The notes below the pieces were generated by a model. It was not told the origin of the DNA and searched no databases. It worked only from the letters and a program-made list of their open reading frames with translations. From assembly GCA_029098085.1 (NCBI GenBank), contig JAQXNQ010000058.1, forward strand, positions 1-10,229: 10,229 bases of DNA, read 5' to 3'. The first letter of the stretch is position 1. The number at the start of each line of letters is the position of its first letter. The stretch is from Oscillospiraceae bacterium (lineage in GTDB: Bacteria > Bacillota > Clostridia > Oscillospirales > Ruminococcaceae). Both the position numbers and the translations under genes were made by a program. Below are positions 5,553-10,229 of the stretch, in pieces.

Positions 5553-6467
5553 ATGTCCAAAACCGTGTTTCTTTTTTCCGGCCAGGGATCCCAGTATCCC
5601 GGCATGGCCGCCGAGCTCATTGCCGCCTCTCCCAAAGCGGCGGAGGTTTTCTCCTGCGCGTCCGATATACTGGGCTTTGATCTGAAGGAGACCTGCCTCT
5701 CCGGCACCGCCGAAGAGCTGGCCGTCACCACCGTGGCCCAGCCGGCCATTATGGCCACCTCTCTGGCTGCACTGGCCTGTGTCCGGGAAGCCGGCATTGA
5801 AGCGGAAGCTGTGGCCGGTCATTCTCTGGGCGAATACGCCGCCATGGTGGCCGCCGGCATGCTGTCCATGGAGGACGGCTTCCGGCTGATCGCTGCCCGT
5901 GCCGCCGCCATGGGCCGCTGCGCCGCCGCCCGGCCCGGCTCCATGGCCGCCATTCTGGGCCTCACCGCTGACGAGGTGGCCGAGGTCTGCGAAAAGACCG
6001 AGGGCTATGTGCTGCCGGTCAACTACAACTCTGCCGCCCAGACGGTCATCGCCGGTGAAACCGCCGCCGTGACGGCCGCCTGCGAGACCTTCGCCGCCAT
6101 GGGCAAGCGGGCCGTTCCGCTGGCTGTCTCCGCCGCCTTCCACTCTGCCATGATGCAGCCCGCCGCCGATGAGTTTTATGAAGCTGCCAAAGGTTTCACC
6201 TTCGCCGAGCCGAAGATTGATTTCTACGCCAACCTGACCGGCGAAAGGCTCACCGACTTCTTGGATATGCCCGGTTATCTGGCCAGACACATCGTCTCCC
6301 CCGTCCGCTTCACTTCCGAGCTGGCGGCGCTGCAGCAGGCCGGCTTCGACCGGTATCTGGAGCTGGGGCCCGGCAAGGTGCTGACCGGTCTGGTCAAAAA
6401 AACCCTGAAGGGCGTGGACGCTCTGAATGTGGAAAATCAAAAGACACTGGAAAAGGCGCTGGGCTGA
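5553..6467 (+). CDS. fabD: Malonyl-CoA:ACP transacylase FabD
   Basis: This 304-residue acyltransferase moves malonyl groups from CoA to acyl carrier protein, supplying FabH and FabF. The GQGSQ motif at residues 10-14 gives the oxyanion-hole Gln11. The nucleophile elbow GHSLGEY has Ser91, Arg116 matches the malonate-binding arginine, and His197 in AAFHSAMM completes the dyad. The LGPGKVLTGL block near the C-terminus is typical. The open frame extends far upstream of 5553, but the start is set by AAGGAG (5541-5546) six bases before the ATG and by the family N-terminus MSKTVFLFSGQGSQ. Unusually, it is on the opposite strand from the other fatty acid genes, and is followed after 26 bp by manA. 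I see no clear promoter between the terminator at 5377 and the gene. Confidence 0.97.
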   Translation: MSKTVFLFSGQGSQYPGMAAELIAASPKAAEVFSCASDILGFDLKETCLSGTAEELAVTTVAQPAIMATSLAALACVREAGIEAEAVAGHSLGEYAAMVAAGMLSMEDGFRLIAARAAAMGRCAAARPGSMAAILGLTADEVAEVCEKTEGYVLPVNYNSAAQTVIAGETAAVTAACETFAAMGKRAVPLAVSAAFHSAMMQPAADEFYEAAKGFTFAEPKIDFYANLTGERLTDFLDMPGYLARHIVSPVRFTSELAALQQAGFDRYLELGPGKVLTGLVKKTLKGVDALNVENQKTLEKALG

Positions 6468-6493
6468 CCCGCTTTTCCGGAAAGGAGCGCATC

Positions 6494-7456
6494 ATGAAAC
6501 CCTTCAAACTCTCTCCCGCCTTCAAGGATTACCTCTGGGGCGGCACCCGTCTGCGGGATGAATTCGGCAAGCAGTGTGATTTTGACAAGGTGGCCGAAAG
6601 CTGGGAACTTTCCTGCCACAGGGACGGCCCCTCCGTGGTGGCCACCGGCGAGTTTGCCGGTATGACCCTCCGGGAGTATCTGGACAAAGTCGGCCCCGCC
6701 GTCCTGGGCAGCCGGGGTGCCGCTTTCGCGGATTTTCCGATTCTGATCAAGCTCATCGACGCAAAGGACAACCTTTCGGTGCAGGTTCATCCGGATGACG
6801 ATTACGCCCTGCGGGTGGAAGGCGAATACGGCAAGACCGAGATGTGGTATGTGGTGGACTGCGAGCCCGGCGCTTCCCTGATCTACGGCTTCCGGAAGGA
6901 AATCACCAGGGAGGAGTTCCGCCAGCGGATCGAAAACAACACTCTGCTGGAGGTGGTGGACCAGGTGCCGGTGCACAAGGGCGACACTTTCTTCATCCAG
7001 GCGGGCACCCTGCACGCCATCGGCAGCGGCATTCTGATCGCCGAGATTCAGCAGAACTCCAACACCACCTACCGGGTCTACGATTACGGCCGGGTGGGCG
7101 CCGACGGCAAGCCCCGGCAGCTGCACATCGACAAGGCCGCCGACGTGACGGTGCTGGCTCCTCCCGCCCGGCCCGCCGGTCCGGAGGGCAAGCCGGAAGC
7201 TCATGACGGATATTCGGAGACCCTGCTGGCCTCCTGCAGCTGCTTCACGGTGCGGGAGCTTTCAGTGAGCAGCGCCTTCTCCGCTCAGGCGGACGAAGCC
7301 TCGTTCCACAGCCTGCTGACCCTGACCGGGGGCCTCACCCTCTGCTGCGGCGGCGAAGAGATGCCCCTTGCCAGGGGCGACAGCGTCTTTATTCCCGCCG
7401 GAACCGGCTCTTACACCGTCTCCGGCTGCGGCCAGCTGCTGCTGACCACCCTGTAA
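6494..7456 (+). CDS. manA: Mannose-6-phosphate isomerase, class I (ManA)
   Basis: This 320-residue cupin-fold enzyme interconverts mannose 6-phosphate and fructose 6-phosphate, linking mannose use and GDP-mannose supply to glycolysis. Zinc ligands are visible as Gln97 and His99 in SVQVHPDD, Glu116 in GKTEMWYVVDC, and His174 in IQAGTLHAIGSG; Arg194 in NTTYRVYDYGR is the conserved active-site arginine. Length fits the short Bacillus-type class I family rather than the roughly 390-residue E. coli enzyme. A second, ligand-free cupin-like half (about 245-320) contains PAGTGSYTVSG. AAAGGAG (6481-6487) lies six bases before the ATG. It follows fabD by 26 bp and precedes the acetyltransferase by 11 bp, so all three are probably co-transcribed. 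There is no obvious biochemical link to fatty acid synthesis. Confidence 0.94.
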   Translation: MKPFKLSPAFKDYLWGGTRLRDEFGKQCDFDKVAESWELSCHRDGPSVVATGEFAGMTLREYLDKVGPAVLGSRGAAFADFPILIKLIDAKDNLSVQVHPDDDYALRVEGEYGKTEMWYVVDCEPGASLIYGFRKEITREEFRQRIENNTLLEVVDQVPVHKGDTFFIQAGTLHAIGSGILIAEIQQNSNTTYRVYDYGRVGADGKPRQLHIDKAADVTVLAPPARPAGPEGKPEAHDGYSETLLASCSCFTVRELSVSSAFSAQADEASFHSLLTLTGGLTLCCGGEEMPLARGDSVFIPAGTGSYTVSGCGQLLLTTL

Positions 7457-7467
7457 AAGGAGACAAC

Positions 7468-7998
7468 ATGCTGACGATTCAAACGCCCCGTCTGCTGCTG
7501 CGGCCCCTCACCGACGAGGACGCCGCCCCGCTGTTTCTGCTTCATCGGGAGGATTCCTTCCGCGCCGGCATCCCGGACGAGGTCTGGGACAGCGAGGAGG
7601 AGGCGCTGGAAACGGTGCAGTTTCTCCGGAGCCGGTATGCCGATGCGCCCCGGGACTGCGGCTTTCCTCTGGTGCTGGCGCTGCAGCGCCGGGAGGACGG
7701 CGCTCTGCTGGGCCATGCCGGTCTTTCCCCCATCCCGGAGGGGGTGGAGGTGGAATACGCCGTCGGCGAGGCCTTTCAGGGGCAGGGGTATGCCTCCGAG
7801 GCCCTGACCGCCCTGCGGGACTGGACGGTTTCCGTCCTGCAGATCCGGCATCTGTACGGTCTGGCCCACCCCGACAATCCCGCCTCCTGCCGGGTGCTGG
7901 AAAAAGCAGGCTTCTCCTTCCTGAAGGAGGAGGAGCGCATGAGCTTCGGCGTTCCCACCCGCTGGAAAGTCTATGACTTTTCAGCCGAGGAGCGCTGA
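7468..7998 (+). CDS. GNAT-family N-acetyltransferase (RimJ/RimL-like)
   Basis: This 176-residue protein belongs to the GNAT superfamily, most like the Acetyltransf_3 (RimJ/RimL-type) group. The start TPRLLLRPLTDEDAAPLF is the classic N-terminal strand and helix of this group. The acetyl-CoA pyrophosphate loop is in YAVGEAFQGQGYASEAL (97-113; Q-G-Q-G-Y-A), and NPASCRVLEKAGF (137-149) is the usual C-terminal motif with the conserved Asn. The family transfers acetyl from acetyl-CoA to protein N-termini or small amines; the substrate here cannot be told. The ribosome binding site AAAGGAG (7456-7462) overlaps the manA stop codon, five bases before the ATG, so translation is probably coupled. It is the last gene before the terminator at 8027-8063. 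Confidence 0.88.
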   Translation: MLTIQTPRLLLRPLTDEDAAPLFLLHREDSFRAGIPDEVWDSEEEALETVQFLRSRYADAPRDCGFPLVLALQRREDGALLGHAGLSPIPEGVEVEYAVGEAFQGQGYASEALTALRDWTVSVLQIRHLYGLAHPDNPASCRVLEKAGFSFLKEEERMSFGVPTRWKVYDFSAEER

Positions 7999-8026
7999 GC
8001 GCGCTGAAAAAGTTCTCATACAGTCC

Positions 8027-8063
8027 AAAGCCCTCCGCCTGTTCATGCAGATGGAGGGCTTTT
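8027..8063 (+). terminator. Terminator of the fabD-manA-GNAT operon (copy 1)
   Basis: AAAGCCCTCC (8027-8036) pairs with GGAGGGCTTT (8053-8062), with an inner CTG/CAG stem interrupted by one mismatch, and the right arm ends in four Ts. It starts 28 bp after the acetyltransferase stop. An almost identical hairpin recurs at 8450-8487 in the same orientation. Confidence 0.75.
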
Positions 8064-8120
8064 CAGTCTGTCGAAAAAGCGGTTCGCATGAAAAAATTGC
8101 ACAAAGGAGGCAAGGTGTAT

Positions 8121-8137
8121 GCCCGCTGGAAGCGGGC
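8121..8137. repeat. Hairpin GCCCGCT / AGCGGGC
   Basis: Perfect 7-base arms around a three-base loop, beginning at the last base of an ATG that follows the strong AAAGGAGG at 8103-8110. If transcribed on the plus strand, it would fold right at that start codon. Confidence 0.6.
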
Positions 8138-8174
8138 ATGGCTTTGTCTAATGAGTATCTTGCGGCTCTACATC

Positions 8175-8216
8175 GCTTTCCGCAAGCGGAAAGCTGCAAG
8201 AACGCAAGCGTTCTTG
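8175..8216. repeat. Two adjacent hairpins with the same CGCAAGCG tip
   Basis: GCTTTCCG/CGGAAAGC (8175-8194) and CAAGAACG/CGTTCTTG (8197-8216) each have perfect 8-base arms and an identical CAAG loop closed by C-G/G-C pairs, with two bases between them. The upstream CTTGCGG (8160-8165 region) can pair instead with CCGCAAG of the first tip, so alternative folds are possible. Confidence 0.65.
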
Positions 8217-8276
8217 CGCGTGAGTGCTCCCTTTGGACGTTGTTGGTATACAACGGGGCGCGGAGGAGCAGGATTT

Positions 8277-8294
8277 CGCGGCCTGCGGGCCGCG
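8277..8294. repeat. GC-rich hairpin CGCGGCC / GGCCGCG
   Basis: Perfect 7-base arms around a four-base loop (TGCG) in the middle of the 8064-8448 element. Very stable if transcribed; no U-run follows. Confidence 0.55.
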
Positions 8295-8326
8295 GCCGGG
8301 CTCTGCCCTGGACCTGCGATTTTTTG

Positions 8327-8347
8327 GCTTTCCCCGCAGGGGAAAGC
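8327..8347. repeat. Hairpin GCTTTCCCC / GGGGAAAGC
   Basis: Perfect 9-base arms around a three-base loop. The lower stem GCTTTCC/GGAAAGC is the same as that of the hairpin at 8175-8194, suggesting either a duplicated module or conserved structure. A run of six Ts precedes it on the plus strand (8320-8325), which would place a U-run after the stem only for a hairpin further upstream. Confidence 0.6.
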
Positions 8348-8449
8348 GGAGAAAACTCGAGTAAAACTTTTTTGCCTTGGCAACCATTTGAAAGCGAGTT
8401 GCCCATTTGTGCAAATTGCTAGACAGCAGTAACTTTATCGACAGTCTGC

Positions 8450-8487
8450 AAAGCCCTCCGCCTGTTCACGCAGGCGGAGGGCTTTTT
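8450..8487. terminator. Terminator at the convergent junction (copy 2)
   Basis: Perfect 15-base arms (8450-8464 and 8471-8485) around a six-base loop; the right arm ends in five Ts on the plus strand. It lies immediately after the stop codon of the minus-strand membrane protein gene (8492), so it probably ends that gene too, although the minus-strand U-run is only three bases. It matches copy 1 (8021-8063) at 40 of 43 aligned bases, apart from a two-base insertion, in the same orientation. Confidence 0.75.
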
Positions 8488-8491
8488 CCGT

Positions 8492-10216
8492 TCACGAATC
8501 AGTTGAAGCTTCCCGCTCCTCCGGCTCCGGAAGGGCTTCCTCAGAGGGCTCCTCCGCAGCTGCAGCCGGGCGGTCGCTGGTGCAGATCAGATACAGCAGC
8601 AGTACCGGGAAGAGGGCAAAGGTGGGAACCAGATACCGATCCTCGTTGGTGATGGTGGAGATGGCGATGGACAGCACATTGCAGAGCATCGGCGCGAAGA
8701 CGATGAGCCTGCGTTTGATGGTATTCTTCTTCCAGACGGCGCCCACGCCCACCATCAGCACCACCAGCAGGAAGATGTTGCTGTAGTAAAACCGCCAGCC
8801 GCCGCAGATTCCATTGCCGGTCAGGCCCCAGATCTTATAGGTATTGTACAGCACATCCCGCAGGCAGACCAGAAAATGCCCCGGCATCAGCTTCAGATAC
8901 AGCCCCACGACCTGCCATTTGTGCTCGCCCAGATCCAGCACGAAGTTGTTGACCATGATCTCCATGTTGGGATCGTTGAAAACGCCCTCGGGGTCATGGG
9001 TCTCATAATCCCAGATCAGCTTGCGGGTTTCCCAGGGCGTGTAGTGCTCCGCCATCCAGACAGAGGAAAGAACCTCCTGAATCTCGGCCCGATCCTCCCG
9101 GGACAGATCCCAGCCGCTCTGGGTCACCATGGCCGCCAGACCGGAGCCGAAAACCTGAACCGAGAAGCCGTTTTCCGGTGATTCAGCCTTCAGCACCTGA
9201 TAGCCGTACACATTCACGCCGGCAAAGCAGATCACCACTGCCGCCGCAATGGAAATAAACTGCTTCCAGAGCTTACCGCGGATGCAGGCAACCGCCAGCC
9301 AGATTCCCACAAACAGCAGAATCACGATGCCGTTGAGGCGGAACAGGGTGGTATAGGCCAGCGAGATACCCAGCAAAACGGCCTTGGGAATGGTGAACCG
9401 GAACCGGTTCTCCCGCAGCCAGAGAAGAAACAGGGTCAGGATGCCCACCGCAAAGGTGTAGGGCGTATCCTTCCAGGGGAACATGTAGGTTTGGGTGGGC
9501 GTCTCACAGGCGGTAAACAGCGAAACCGCCAGCAGAATCCAGCCAATCCGCATGCCCTTGCCCGCCAGATACCAGGCGAACAGCCCGTACAGCAGCGCCA
9601 GCATCAGAATATGCACCAGAATGACCACGGCATAGTCGTCCCAGATGGCCAGCAGTCCCTTCAGAAAGATGGTGTGGCCCAGGGCGTGGATGTCGTTCAG
9701 CCGCAGGGTGCCGTGAATCTGTCCCCATTGATGGCGGGTGTCGGGAGAGGTGCCGGAGGGATACCATCTGAGCCAGTTCAAGCACAGGGCACCGATGGTG
9801 TACAGTCCCGCCGCCAGAGCGGCCGCAAGGGGATTTTTCCGTCCTCCCAGCGGACGGAAGCTCTGCAGCCAGAGACGCAGCCCGGCCAGCAGAATCCAGA
9901 AGACCGGCAGGGCGATCAGCGCGGTCTTCACCTTTTCTCCCACGTTTTTCTCCAACGGGGTGGGAATGGACAGGGCCACCGTACCGAAGGAAAGCAGCAG
10001 CGCTCCGGCGATGACACTGACGCTGCAGAAGGCCTTCCAGTCCCGCTGCCGGACAAAGCCCCGGACGGCAAAGCCCAGCAGCAGTACGATCACGCTGCCA
10101 AAGCACCACTCCGGCAGCACGCCCTTCTGCACCAGCAGGCTCATCAGGGTAAAGCACAAAGCGCCCACCGTACACAGGACGCCGGAACGGGAAATGCGGG
10201 AACAGAATCGGGTCAT
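8492..10216 (-). CDS. Polytopic membrane protein, GT-C / DUF6020-like (possible lipid-linked glycosyltransferase)
   Basis: This 574-residue protein has about 12-15 hydrophobic segments (roughly at 11-30, 37-53, 62-84, 98-117, 129-148, 194-215, 222-236, 252-267, 278-311, 318-338, 478-494, 503-520 and 528-546). A soluble stretch at about 340-475 is presumably extracytoplasmic. After an early membrane segment comes WYPSGTSPDTRHQWGQ (151-166), an Asp-containing loop resembling that of DUF6020 and other GT-C-fold membrane proteins, where an acidic residue is catalytic in true transferases. DRYLVPTFALFPVLL (526-540) near the end is also common in such proteins. The tail (549-574) is Ala/Pro/Glu-rich and acidic, probably cytoplasmic. 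The start is supported by GGGAGG (10224-10229), seven bases before the ATG. It converges on the fabD operon. Family placement is from motif memory; enzymatic activity and substrate are unknown. Confidence 0.75.
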   Translation of the reverse strand: MTRFCSRISRSGVLCTVGALCFTLMSLLVQKGVLPEWCFGSVIVLLLGFAVRGFVRQRDWKAFCSVSVIAGALLLSFGTVALSIPTPLEKNVGEKVKTALIALPVFWILLAGLRLWLQSFRPLGGRKNPLAAALAAGLYTIGALCLNWLRWYPSGTSPDTRHQWGQIHGTLRLNDIHALGHTIFLKGLLAIWDDYAVVILVHILMLALLYGLFAWYLAGKGMRIGWILLAVSLFTACETPTQTYMFPWKDTPYTFAVGILTLFLLWLRENRFRFTIPKAVLLGISLAYTTLFRLNGIVILLFVGIWLAVACIRGKLWKQFISIAAAVVICFAGVNVYGYQVLKAESPENGFSVQVFGSGLAAMVTQSGWDLSREDRAEIQEVLSSVWMAEHYTPWETRKLIWDYETHDPEGVFNDPNMEIMVNNFVLDLGEHKWQVVGLYLKLMPGHFLVCLRDVLYNTYKIWGLTGNGICGGWRFYYSNIFLLVVLMVGVGAVWKKNTIKRRLIVFAPMLCNVLSIAISTITNEDRYLVPTFALFPVLLLYLICTSDRPAAAAEEPSEEALPEPEEREASTDS

Positions 10217-10229
10217 ACAAAAGCCTCCC

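Larger units (their letters stand above)
8064..8448. mobile_element. Putative MITE-like palindromic element or structured RNA between two copied terminators
   Basis: This 385 bp segment has no convincing gene. Its ends are imperfect inverted repeats: CAGTCTGTCGA (8064-8074) faces TCGACAGTCTG (8438-8448), matching at 10 of 11 positions, and TTGCACAAA (8097-8105) faces TTTGTGCAA (8406-8414), matching fully at almost the same distance from the ends. Inside are near-perfect hairpins at 8121-8137, 8175-8194, 8197-8216, 8277-8294 and 8327-8347, plus a looser GGCAAC/GTTGCC pair at 8379-8403. No transposase is encoded, so movement, if any, would be in trans. A strong AAAGGAGG (8103-8110) precedes an 11-codon frame (8119-8151), whose stop overlaps the ATG of a 93-codon Arg-rich frame (8151-8432). 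The latter's sequence is dictated by the hairpins and is probably not a real protein. No target-site duplication is proven. Confidence 0.45.

Noticed and set aside
5400..6440. Minus-strand open frame opposite fabD
   Set aside because: It is a Gly/His-rich antisense shadow; fabD on the plus strand has all catalytic motifs.
7973..8432. Overlapping open frames on both strands of the 8064-8448 element
   Set aside because: Frames are open in several phases because the DNA is GC-rich and palindromic. None has family motifs, and their sequence follows the hairpins. Only the micro-ORF start deserves a second look.
8020..8490. CRISPR array
   Set aside because: There are only two direct copies of a terminator-like hairpin, about 420 bp apart, with no regular short spacers and no cas genes.

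Overview
The window looks like a piece of the chromosome of a GC-rich member of Clostridia, most likely an Oscillospiraceae/Ruminococcaceae-type gut Firmicute. The reasons are the Firmicute-style clustered type II fatty acid synthesis operon with a flavin-dependent FabK enoyl reductase, strong AAGGAGG-like ribosome binding sites before most genes, sigma-A-like promoters, and many rho-independent terminator hairpins. The genus assignment is inference only.

Layout. Positions 1-5059 hold seven minus-strand genes, transcribed right to left: fabH, fabK, fabG, fabF, accB, fabZ and the first 36 codons of accC, which runs off the left edge. Together they make malonyl-CoA (AccB, AccC) and run initiation (FabH), condensation (FabF), ketoreduction (FabG), dehydration (FabZ) and enoyl reduction (FabK). 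Gaps are 3-71 bp, so this reads as one operon. Two members usual for such clusters are not in their usual place: acpP (acyl carrier protein) is absent between fabH and fabK, and fabD is divergent on the plus strand.

Positions 5060-5552 are a 493 bp divergent control region. It contains two well-formed sigma-A-like promoters that face each other (plus-strand -35/-10 at 5196/5219; minus-strand at 5318/5295), so their predicted transcripts overlap by about 50 nt at the 5' ends. It also holds a strong plus-strand terminator (5346-5377) before fabD and two inverted repeats between that terminator and fabD.

Positions 5553-7998 are a plus-strand operon: fabD (malonyl-CoA:ACP transacylase), manA (mannose-6-phosphate isomerase) and a GNAT acetyltransferase. 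It ends at a terminator at 8027-8063.

Positions 7999-8491 contain no convincing protein gene but are densely structured. Two near-identical terminator hairpins in direct orientation bracket a roughly 385 bp segment with imperfect terminal inverted repeats and at least five near-perfect internal hairpins. I read it as a non-autonomous, MITE-like intergenic repeat or a structured RNA; this is the most unusual part of the window.

Positions 8492-10216 (minus strand) encode a 574-residue polytopic membrane protein resembling GT-C-type/DUF6020 membrane proteins, convergent with the fabD operon. Its ribosome binding site is at the extreme right edge.
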